In this document: piece after piece, positions 55,201 to 64,000 of the stretch | How positions within the stretch are numbered: the stretch's first letter is position 1 | How the letters are laid out: each line of letters starts with the position of its first letter | Source of the DNA: Onthophagus taurus | Lineage: Eukaryota; Arthropoda; Insecta; Coleoptera; Scarabaeidae | Length of the DNA stretch: 64,000 bases | Direction of reading: 5' to 3' | NCBI RefSeq assembly: GCF_036711975.1 | Contig: NC_091968.1 | Coordinates: forward strand, 2,356,001 to 2,420,000 | Position numbers and translations under genes: made by a program | Notes under the pieces: model-generated | The model's database searches: none | Told to the model about the DNA's origin: nothing | Seen by the model: only the letters and a program-made list of their open reading frames with translations

Positions 55201-56501
55201 AACCCGAATGATTCTAGTTATAGGTCTAGTGTTAATTCTAGTTTTGCAGTATCACTAGAAGTAACACTAGACCTAGAAGTAGAATCATTTGGATTTAACC
55301 GTCTTAAGAAACGTACGGCTAAACCCGAATGATTTTAGTTCTAGGTCTTGTATTACTTCTAATAACAATACTAGTGCAAAACTAGAACTAACACAAGACC
55401 TTCTAGTTATAGATCTAGTGTTAATTCTGATTTTGCACTATCACTAGAAGTAACACTAGATCTAGAAGTAGAATCATTCGGGTTTAGCCGCACGTCTCTC
55501 AAGACAACTAAACCCGAATGATTCTAGTTCTAGGTCTTGTGTTAGTTCTAGTTTTGCACTATCACTAGAAGTAACACTAGACCTAGAGGTAGAATCATTT
55601 GGATTCAGCCGTCTTAAGAAACGTACGGCTAAACCCGAATGATTTTAGTTCTAGGTCTTGTATTACTTCTAATAACAATACTAGTGCAAAACTAGAACTA
55701 ACACAAGACCTAGAACTAAAATCATTCGGGTTTAGCCGCACGTGTCTTAAGACGGCTAAACCCGAATGATTCTACTTCTAGATCTAGAGTTAATTCTAGT
55801 TACAGTGCTAACGCAAAATTAGTTTTAACACTAGTTAGTCCGTTTTAACAAGATCCATTGTATCGAGGTTTTACTAAAAATGAATTTATTACTAACTTTA
55901 TAATTTTTTAGGTTTCTGAACCGTTTGAGGCGTGGACACAAGATATTAAAGCGATTGAATTAGCTGAAACATCTCCTGAAGCTTATTCATCTTGTATCGT
56001 ATCTGGGTGGGGTGCTGCATCAAACGTAAAAATTTTTTTTATTAAATAATTTCTTTAATTTATCATTTTAATTTTTTATAGCCATTAAGACCAAATGAAA
56101 ATTTAAGATACGCTTCAATCCCAATCATTGAAAATCGAACTTGTACCGAAAAATACAGCGGTGGTATTCACAACGGAATGTTTTGTGCTGGATTTTTCGA
56201 TAAAGGAAAAGATACTTGCCAGGTTAAATAACTTATTTATTAAAAAGAATTAATCTTTTTAATTAATTATTTTATTTAGGGTGATGCTGGCGGTCCATTA
56301 GTTTGCAACAATAAATTATCTGGAATCGTTTCTTGGGGACATCGTTGCATTAACGAAGGATTACCCGGAGTTTACACAGACATCGCTCAATATAGAACTT
56401 GGGTTGATGAACAAAAAGCCAGATCATCTTCAAATTTATTAAAAAATTCAACATTTGTTCTTGCAATTTGTTTTTTTATTTCGAAATTAATTAATCTATA
56501 A
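49290..56501 (+). CDS. Serine protease homolog lacking catalytic His and Ser (SPH-C)
   Basis: Exons are 49290-49320 (proposed), 49440-49534, 49591-49845, 55912-56025, 56082-56222 and 56280-56501, giving 285 aa. Exon boundaries parallel SP-B. His57 is replaced by Asn (LITSANCV), Ser195 by Ala (CQGDAGGP), and the activation motif IVGG by TTGL. Asp102 remains (ENDIAVIR), as do the cysteines, SGWG and the specificity Asp (KDTCQ). It therefore cannot be a protease but keeps the fold, as in insect SPHs acting as cofactors or binding proteins. The C-tail is hydrophobic (FVLAICFFISKLINL). Exon 1 (MLIHLFLVIF) fits frame and signal-peptide expectation but uses a weak GTGTGG donor. Intron 3 (6.07 kb) is full of nested transposons. 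Confidence 0.88.
49866..50445. repeat. Palindromic repeat array (P6), left of the R1-like LINE
   Basis: Several units with TCATTCGGGTTTAGCCG arms. One copy breaks at its apex near 49896, and the last breaks at TCGTGCGTCTTCAG, just past the apex, where the LINE begins. Confidence 0.9.
51528..51934. mobile_element. 407-bp MITE with 8-bp target-site duplication
   Basis: Ends are CTTTGATTATATATAACATG and its reverse complement (TIR about 27 bp, extending through GGATTGAGC). AGTGGACC lies on both sides (51520-51527 and 51935-51942). Removing the element and one duplicate rejoins the RT motif GPLLWNIFF of the host LINE. The superfamily is uncertain; 8-bp duplications fit hAT or P-like elements. 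Confidence 0.9.
52731..54050 (-). mobile_element. hAT transposon (ZBED5/GTF2IRD2-like), 1320 bp, degenerate
   Basis: Ends are CAGTGATTCCCAAACT and the complement of CAGTGGTTCCCAAAGTGG, flanked by the exact 8-bp duplication CTCTAGCT (52723-52730 and 54051-54058). The minus strand holds transposase fragments including TTDGPPAMVGRHRGFLAYLK and NEELKPMFVDGYEKCW. Deletions and stops make it non-functional. Confidence 0.92.
54350..55845. repeat. Palindromic repeat array (P7), right of the R1-like LINE
   Basis: About ten units in which TCATTCGGGTTTAGC and GCTAAACCCGAATGATTCTA face each other. Linker segments read AGTGACAGTGCTAGTGCAAA or its variants. Confidence 0.92.
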
Positions 56502-56807
56502 ACTAAAAGTGTTTGTATCGTTTTTTTATGAATTATTAAGAAATTGCCTTTAATTAATTTGAATACTTTAAATTATTTACTATCTAATAAATGTAAATAA
56601 GTTAAAAATAAGAGAATAAAGAAATTGTTATTAATGAACTTGTATGATACATTTATTTGTTCTACGATAAAAGATACGGCCAAGGTGAAATTTCTCAGAA
56701 TAATTGTTTCATTTTAGCAAATTTAATTAGTTATTATTTGTTCTTTGATAAATTTGATAAGCATGTTGAGTATGTTTCATTTCTATCTATGATTTTATCA
56801 AGAAATC
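56502..56807. other. Intergenic between SPH-C and SP-D
   Basis: About 0.3 kb of AT-rich sequence containing the SPH-C 3' end (AATAAA near 56616) and, by position, the SP-D promoter. Confidence 0.4.
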
Positions 56808-59800
56808 ATGGTTTATCCACCTGTTTTTTCTTCAAATATTTTAAATCAAATTTCCACTATGGTGGTAATACTACAAGTTCATAATATTTTCGGTGCAAAT
56901 ACAAATATTAGTCAAGATATTCGAATTATTAATGGAAGCTATGCTTTTTATCAAGAACATTTTTCTTATCAGGTTAGTAAATAGCTTTTAATCATTTATT
57001 ATATATTCTTAGAAATATTTCTTTAAATTTACTTCATAAAAATAATATATAAAAAAATTAAATTCAAATTAGTGATAATTCACATCGCATTAAGTTTTGT
57101 TCCATAATAATCATCAAAAAAAGTCTGCAACTGGGTCTTTGTAAGGGTTATCTAATCTTTATGGAGGCTTTAGTAGTCTTATCTAGCATACACTAGAGAA
57201 TACTTGCTATTATTAGGCATTACTCGATATTATGAAGTTAATTAGTTAGGCTTTGTAATTAATATTTATAGCCCAAAAGGTGCAGATTGTGGTGCAAAAA
57301 GACTAGTTTTTCTGCACTTAATCCCAACTCGGTTGCGCTTTTCTTCATACATCAAAGATTTATTCAGCAGTGGCATTCTTGGGTTGCCCAAAATAGTTTA
57401 TGAGTTTCTGAATCGATTTCATTGTATAAACGAGGTCCTTTGGACGCCATTTTTGGATCCAAATCATCATTTTCGTCGTCTAAAGAAAGCCTAAATCTAA
57501 GATCTACTTTGAGCGCAACTCTACGCAGCGTCAAAGAAAAAGTTCTTGTAGCAGGGATCTAAAAATGTTGACAAGTAATACGTCTTGTTAAAGCACACTT
57601 CCTCCAAGTTAGAACGGGCTTGCATAGTTCGCTCAGTTTGTTGAATGAGCGCATCTTTCATTAGGTATCTGGTTAATGAAACTATTCTAGGTATCACATC
57701 TGATATAGGTGCATATGTGGAACTAGTTATTTTTGTTATCTCTTTGAAGAGCGCCTTAACAGCTGGTCAAATTTCCAAAATTTACACTCCTTGTTTCTGA
57801 GATATACTCTGAAATAATCCTTTTTTGTTCAAGTAGACGCTCCAGTAGGTAATATGTTGAGTTCCAGCGAGTTTGAATATCTTGAATCAGTTTATGTTTA
57901 GGCAGTCCATGTTTACATTGAATACTTTCAAGTTTTCTAAGTATATGTGCACTATTCAGAATTTTTGTTATTAGGAAATTAATGCATCATTTATCACCAG
58001 CTGGAGACTATGTATGAAGCAACGCCCTGAAGGAAGTAGAGTTTCCCTTACTCCTTTAACACCTTTAAATGGTATTTCCCATCTCGTTACACATTCTAAC
58101 AGATCTCTTTTGATATTTTCTGATGTGTGTGATGCAGGAGAATGCACGATGTTTCGAACATGATTCAATTTCAAGTTTTCTGACATCCAGTGCAACTCCG
58201 AAATGCGGCATTATTATAAGTCCAAAGATCGGTAGTAAATGCTATATATATTTTTAGCCGTTTCTAACTCGCTCTTTAGTTTACTAACCACTCTCTCATA
58301 CAAGTCTGGAATGATTTTCTCAGTGAAGTACGTCCTACCAGGAATAGTGTACCTTTTTGCACGAGAGTCGTTGGTGTTCCAGAGCTTTTTTTCGAATACT
58401 GGTTGCAGAGACGGTTGCACCAAAGGCTGACTTGAAAAGTCGGCAGATCACAGCCAGTCTGGGAGGCGAGTCGTTGACTATTAAAGCGCTAAGAGGATGT
58501 CCCCAAAGGGGAGTGCTATCACCACTGCTATGGTGCCTGGTAGTTGATGACTTACTGAACACCCTAATAAAAAATGTATTCAAGATTCAGGGGTATGCTA
58601 ATGACCTGGTATTCACAATCCGAAGTAAATATGATACAATCATAACTCAGCTAATGCAGAAAGCCCTACTACTCACCAGTACTTGGTGTTGAAGCAATGG
58701 GCTTAGCATCAATCCAAATAAAATCGAAATATCATCATGGCGTCATACTTTTTTGGGACACTCGGTATAATCAATAATAATTTCCTGAAATGCGGTCTGA
58801 GACACAGTATAAGCCTGCAAAATATTAAACTCCTAACTTAATTAATAACTGAGCTACAGAAGACGGGAGCTGAGCTGAAGGACCCTGTATACAAAAGGAT
58901 GCAGCTTCAAGTGCATTATCACTGAAAACAGTTTCCTCACTCAAGTTGATGCAGGGTAACCTCAGAGGACACCTCGAAATCCTCAAGGACCCATGTCTAA
59001 ATCACCTGATTGAAATTAAAACGGAGGGTAGGCCTCAAGCCTCAACTAAAAAGAGGAGCCCTAGCCTGGTACAAAGATGCTTCAAAGACAGTTAGATCCT
59101 GAGTAGGTATGCTCATTTTTCAAGCAGAAGTTCTTGCTATAAACTTCTACACCGCTTTGAACCTACAGAAGGGACAAAAAGGTGCATTCATAAACATTTT
59201 CACAGACAGTCGGGCCACCTTAAAGGCAATTCAGGCCTACACGTGTGACTCCGCACTGATCAGAGAGTGTACCAGCAACCTGAGAGAACTCGCTAGGGGC
59301 AATGATGTTACCCTATGGTGGGTTCCAGGTCACAGCAACATTGAGGGCAATGAGAAGGCGGGCAAGCTGGACGCACGGCAAAACCCGAAAGTTTCTAGTA
59401 TTAGTTCTAGTTTTAGTTCTAATTTTAGTTCAATATACTGTGCAACTGCGTCGCCAGAGGCCGCCTAAGACATAACATTTTCGGTAAAGCTCTCTTGACA
59501 CCTACCTACATAAAGGTTCAAGACCTCAGGGCAATACTAAGGTTCATCAAGGACCTACAGTTGCCCTAAACTTTGGCTGGTATCGGATAGGTCTTATAGG
59601 TCGCGGTAACGAGAGGGGCCGCTCCCCTCAGCTGAACAGCAATAATAATAATAATTAAGATTGACTTGACATCCGGGTGGATACGGAGGTACGTGGAGAT
59701 GATTCTACAGACGTATTATCTTGAGCATGACTTAAGGTTCCATAAGTTTGTAACGTTTTTGCTACTCTATTTATTTTTACACCACACAAAATACATTTTC

Positions 59801-62800
59801 CACCGTTCCTTCCTCCTCAAAATAACGCCGAACGAGAGATTTTTTGTTTACTATGTGGCATAGATTTAATGGATCTGATTTGAGCAATAATCTATTCATT
59901 ACGTCTATATTGCATTGTTCTCTAGAAAGTTTTCTTGTGTAATTCAGCCGGTACATTCGAATATGTTTCTTACGTGCCTCTGCTGCTTCCTCTGATAACA
60001 ACCCTTACGGCAAAAGAACATTTTCTATAACAATTGCCGCATGGATTAGGATTTTGTGCATAGTAGGAGTCATCGATATGGATCATATGTAGTTTCATCT
60101 CCGCAGTCTCATACCCATATAGAGCAAACTTTTTTTATATCCACTTTATGTGAACTTGAAATAACTTCTAAAATTACGTTTAACCGTCTTATTAGACTTA
60201 TTCATTCATATATATAAATGATTTGCCTTTCAATCTAACGTCAGAGGTAACATGTGTGCATGCCGATGATACGTCATTTATAGCAACATCAAAAACGGAG
60301 CAAGAAATGAAAAGGTGCAGCGATAAAAACTTGGAAAGAGCAGAAATATGGTTCCGTAACAACAAATTAAAAATCAATACCGAGAAAACACAGTATTTAA
60401 AATTTGCGCCAAAAAATGATCCAACGATGTGTAATATCAAGTACTTAGGGATGAATATAGATAACAAACTTACCTGGCAGTCACATATATCGGATTTAGC
60501 TTCCAAATTAGCCAGTGCAATATATACTATCAGGAGAATGAAAATGGTCGCAACTCACGAAGCAGCAAAGATAGCTTATTTTCCAAATTTCCAAAGTGTT
60601 GCAAGTTATGGAATACAGTTCTGGGGTATGGCATCGGACTCAGTTCGTGTCTTCACCCTTCAAAAAAAGCAATCAGATCACTATGCAACCTAAAACCGTA
60701 CGAAAGCTGCAAATACCCTGCCTTGTATTAGATACTCACCTGTTTGAAATATGTGCATGAGAACAAAGAAAAATATGTCAAGAACAATCACACACATAAA
60801 TTCGATACAAGAAACAAAAATGCTCTACAAGTACCATATCACAGGACCAACACAACCCAAAATTACGTGGACTATTGGGGATCAAAATTGTACAACAAGA
60901 TACCAAATTATCACGCCTTAATGTCCAAACAGTTTGCCAAAGAAGTGAAAAAACTATTAATTAACCACAGTTTCTATAATTAACCGCTTTTTTGTCAATT
61001 CCGTTACCTCTACAAGCAATAACATCGATCATGAGCTTTGTAGTTTCTATAACAACGCTGGGAGACCATCGTGCGGGTTTTCATTTCAGTCTGTCAAGGA
61101 CCTTGATGTCGTACAAATTATAAGTGGCATAAAAAGCAACGCAATGGGCTGGGATAATTTAAACGCAAAAGTTATAAAATTGACAGTTCCTCATTTGATC
61201 CCGTATCTGACACATATTGTTAATGAGTGTATTGCTAGTGGTAAGTTCCCTACCCCATGGAAGTCAGCTTTAATTTTGCCTCTACCTAAGGTGCGTGAAC
61301 CTGTTAATATCTCAGATCTTCGACCCATAAGTATACTACCAGTCTTATCCAAGATTTTAGAAAAGGTTATGTTTAACCAACTTAATAACTTCGTATCTTC
61401 AAATAATTTACTACCGACAACTCAATCTGGGTTTCGTGCTGGATTTAGTTGTGTTACTGCACTTTTGAACATTGTTGACGATATAGTTGAACAGACTGAT
61501 AGAGGAAATCTGACGTTAGTTTGTCTTCTGGATTATTCCAAAGCTTTTGATCGTATTAACCACACCGTTTTGTCGGCAATTCTAAAGTATCATGGTCTGG
61601 ATGATTCTTCGACGGCTCTAGTTACGGATTTTGTCTCGGGGAGACAACAAGCGGTGAAAATGGACGGGGTTAGATCGGAGTTTATTCCTACAAGATGCGG
61701 ATGCCCGCAAGGTTCAGTCTTGTCGCCTTTGCTATACACACTATACACAGCCAATTTCATAAGTTGCATACAATACAGTCAACCACATTTCTACGCCGAT
61801 GATACTCAGTTGAGTATATCTTTTTCTCCTGATGAAGTCGACGATGCATGTCGAAAGTTAAATCAGGATTTAGAGGCTATAATTGGACTATCTCGGCGTC
61901 ACAACTTAATTATAAATCCAAAAAAAAACAGAAATTATACTCTTTGGTCCAACGAAAGTGAAAGAGCGGGTACGGGGTAGAGTTGGGGTGTGTGTTGAGG
62001 GAGAGAGGCTCGAATTGAAGGGGGTGGTGAGGAACTTGGGTGTGCTTATTGATGAGCGACTTACTTTCAGTAACCATGTTAACAGCTGTCTGCGAAAAGC
62101 TTATGCTAAGTTAAAATGTTTGTACTCCCAAAGATCCTTTTTAAATTTAAAAACAAAAAGGTTGCTTTGCGATTCTTTGGTATTGTCAACTTTTAATTAC
62201 GGAGATGTTCTTTACTCTCCCTTTTTAACTTCGGTACTAAAATATAAAATTCAAAAGGTTCAAAATTCGTGTATACGTTTTATGTTTGGGTTGCGTCGAT
62301 GGGAGAGTGTATCACCATACTTGCATACAGCAGACTGGCTAAATATGTGTAATCGGAGACTCGCTCACTCTGCATGCTTATTTTATAATACTATTGCAAC
62401 GGAAAAACCGCCTTATCTTTACAGCAAGCTTACATTCCGTTCAGATATACATAACATCAATGTTAGATTTAGGGGAAGGCTAACACCTCCTGCTCATAAG
62501 ACAGAATTTTATAAATCATGTTTTACATACCGTATAGCAAATTTCTTTAATCACTTGCCAGCACATCTTTGTAGTACATCCTTAAAACTTTTTAAAAACA
62601 AATATAAAGATTACTTATTCAATAAGCAATGATCATTTTGTGGGACGTGGGCGGCGCAGCATGTGCGTGGTCCGTGCGGCCGGGGGTGAGTCGGTTATGT
62701 GTTAAACTATGTTGAACTTTCAAGAATACGTATTAGTTTAAGTATTATGCGCCAATTGTATAAAAGAGTTGCACAGTAATACATGGTGTAGTGGAAGACC

Positions 62801-64000
62801 AATTCACTGTAATTGAACTCCACCATGAGATTGCCTCTAAAAGTTAATTTTGTTGTTATTATATTATAATCTTTTTTCTTTATTTGCGATTTTTTGTACT
62901 TTTTCTTCTTGTATTTATTTATTTTTGTGAGGCAATAAAGCGATTATTATTATTATTATTATTAAATACAATAATAAGTAAATAAATAAATAATAATAAT
63001 TATTAATTTAAATTTACCGCCAAAATATCTAGTGATATTTTTCTGGTGATTTTTCCTAGTGTAAATCTGACTTTCGCGTTTACTCCTCCTGGTTTAAAAA
63101 CAGAGTATAAATATCAAAGATTTCGGATTGCTCCGAAATAATAAAGGTTTAATGGTCGTTGTAAAAACGAACATGATAGTTTAATTTTATAAATTAATAA
63201 TAAAAGATTACTTATTCTTGCTTTTAAGAAGGTGATTAAAGTTTTTAATATTAATTAAAGCGGGAAATACAAAACAAAGATTTTCGCAAAAATTTCGAAA
63301 ACGAATCGATCCATTTAAAAAAAATAAATACTAACATGTAGTACCTTAAAAGACCTTTAAAATGAGGTATCACTTGACACCCCTTTCCATTTAAGATCTT
63401 TAAGGGGTTGGTTTCTGGCGTCGGGGGGTTGAAGTGAGTGAGTCAATTTTTGCATAAAAAGTTGTCCCCCTTGGTTTTATTCTTTACATATTTCAGCGAT
63501 TTTCTTTTTAAACTTCCGGATTTACAGAAATTGAGGTGGAAAGTTTTGAAATGAACATCCTGTATATAAATCTTGTAACATGAAATTTCTTTGGCAAATC
63601 CTCAAGGTCGCTTCTGACCGAGGCAGTACAGTAAAGTATTGATGTGATATTAATTGTAGTGTGTCATCGGCGAGCAACCTCGGCTAAACTTGAATGGAAA
63701 ATGAATGATTACGTTTGATTAAGCCGAGGCAACTCTCCCATTGGAGATCTTGTTGCCATAAAAAATTGAAAAGATTTACTTTCATATTCAACAATACCTA
63801 AAAAAAATTAAGAAATTATAATAATAATTTTAAAACGATTTTTTTTAAGGTATCGTTATCGAAATTTGGCCAACATTTTTGCGGCGGAACAATTTTAAAT
63901 TTGGAATACATCGTAACAGCGGCTCATTGCATTTATAACAATCGAAGACCGTCGGATATTACGGTCAATTTAGGAAGTTTAAAGCAAGGTTTAGGCGTTA
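56808..64000 (+). CDS. S1 serine protease (SP-D), partial, runs off the window
   Basis: The first visible exon ends at 56972 and contains SQDIRIINGSYAFYQEHFSY; the activation motif is IING instead of IVGG, following Arg. The frame is open from ATG 56808, with an in-frame ATG at 56859 (MVVILQVHNIFG) as an alternative start. The next exon starts at 63850 after TTTTTTAAG and encodes VSLSKFGQHFCGGTILNLEY, then VTAAHCIYNN with the catalytic His. Asp and Ser exons lie beyond 64000. The 6.9-kb intron is packed with transposons. A signal peptide is not convincing with either ATG, so an upstream exon is possible. Confidence 0.8.
57270..58425 (-). pseudogene. hAT-type transposase remnant (ZBED-like)
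   Basis: Minus-strand fragments occur in the order of a hAT transposase: PSLQPVFEKKLWNTND, then GRTYFTEKIIPDLYERVVSK, MHWMSENLKLNHVRNIVHS, LIQDIQTRWNSTYYLLERLL, and a C-terminal MYEEKRNRVGIKC piece like the hAT dimerisation end. Frameshifts separate them, so it is inactive. Terminal repeats not identified. Confidence 0.8.
58425..59658 (+). mobile_element. LOA/I-type LINE remnant with RNase H domain
   Basis: The RT part reads GCPQRGVLSPLLWCLVVDDL and FKIQGYANDLVFTIR (YADD changed to YAND). After frameshifts comes an RNase H region: AEVLAINFY, NIFTDSRATLKAIQAY, LWWVPGHSNIEGNEKA. The 3' end has GGGCCGCTCCCCTCAGCTGA followed by (AAT)n at about 59642-59658. A palindromic-repeat fragment interrupts it at 59386-59440. 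Confidence 0.85.
59386..59440. repeat. Palindromic repeat fragment (P8) inside the LOA-like LINE
   Basis: Starts at AAACCCGAAAGTTTCTAG, a few bases from the apex, and continues with TTAGTTCTAGTTTTAGTTCT and TTCAATATAC. It breaks the RNase H frame. Confidence 0.75.
59775..60125 (-). pseudogene. Fragment of a transposon-associated ORF (SEEAQEAR-type)
   Basis: The minus strand encodes IHAAIVIENVLLP, then LLSEEAAEARKKHIRMYRLN, TRKLSREQCNIDVMNRLLLK and SDPLNLC. This motif order resembles a poorly characterised protein family I associate with insect repeat elements. It is interrupted and lacks ends. Confidence 0.5.
60206..60983 (+). mobile_element. Jockey-like LINE 3' fragment
   Basis: ND-LPFNLTSEVTCVHADDTSF matches the RT YADD block (HADD here). 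Then come NNKLKINTEKTQYLKFAP, IKYLGMNIDNKLTWQSHI and, after a frameshift near 60690, the C-terminal THKFDTRNKNALQVPYHRT and YNKIPNYHAL. 5' truncated and inactive. Confidence 0.85.
61020..62965 (+). mobile_element. Young 5'-truncated LINE (CR1/jockey-like RT), one frameshift
   Basis: The RT is almost intact: LRPISILPVLSKILEKVMF, GFRAGFSCVTALLNIVDD, DYSKAFDRINHTVL, GCPQGSVLSPLLYTLYTANF and FYADDTQLSISFSPDEV. Near 61921 a run of nine A's shifts the frame. With one A fewer, INPKKTEIILFGPTK would join the second frame (61958-62632), which has NLGVLIDERLTFSNHVNSC and the C-terminal domain. Endonuclease and ORF1 are absent. The 3' tail is (ATT)n at about 62944-62965. Confidence 0.9.
62966..63849. 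other. SP-D intron, right part
   Basis: AT-rich DNA with a diverged CCTTTAAAATGAGGTATCAC repeat near 63355 and a CATCCTGTATATAAAT motif near 63555, typical of insect repeat ends. GCCGAGGC-containing inverted segments lie near 63630-63735. No gene seen. Confidence 0.4.

Overview
The window looks like an AT-rich nuclear chromosome segment from an insect. The evidence is spliced genes with short GT-AG introns, two eclosion-hormone genes, insect-type LINEs and hAT elements, and a TATA plus TCAGT core promoter. A beetle is my best guess, but the order is inference.

Left part (1-15 kb). Elongin B lies on the minus strand (2275-2803). A canonical eclosion hormone gene, EH1, lies on the plus strand (3548-5453). 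A second, divergent eclosion hormone gene, EH2, lies on the minus strand (8481-14861) and converges on EH1. A 180-bp satellite separates them, and EH2 intron 2 is filled by a 175-bp satellite and a possible nested 142-codon gene.

Middle part (15-35 kb). This holds an Hhex-type homeobox gene (minus, 15335-27676). Its 11.6-kb intron 1 carries a 127-bp palindromic array, a 176-bp satellite and a 346-bp satellite. A second array of the 346-bp satellite (28.3-33.7 kb) lies upstream, so exon 1 sits in a 1.8-kb unique island between two arrays of the same satellite.

Right part (34-64 kb). This is an S1 serine protease cluster. SP-A (minus) is trypsin-like. SP-B (plus, 604 aa) has an acidic repeat-rich extension. 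SPH-C (plus) is a pseudoprotease with His57 changed to Asn and Ser195 changed to Ala. SP-D (plus) runs off the window. A 173-bp satellite related to the one inside EH2 separates SP-A from SP-B. The protease introns are loaded with nested transposons: jockey-like, R1-like, LOA/I-like and CR1/jockey-like LINEs, two hATs, and a 407-bp MITE with an 8-bp target duplication.

Tandem arrays occupy roughly 28 kb of 64 kb. The most unusual component is a dispersed near-perfect palindrome (stem core CATTCGGGTTTAGCCG / CGGCTAAACCCGAATG). It occurs at eight places, and many of its junctions with other DNA fall close to the hairpin apex. No tRNA, rRNA or CRISPR array was seen.
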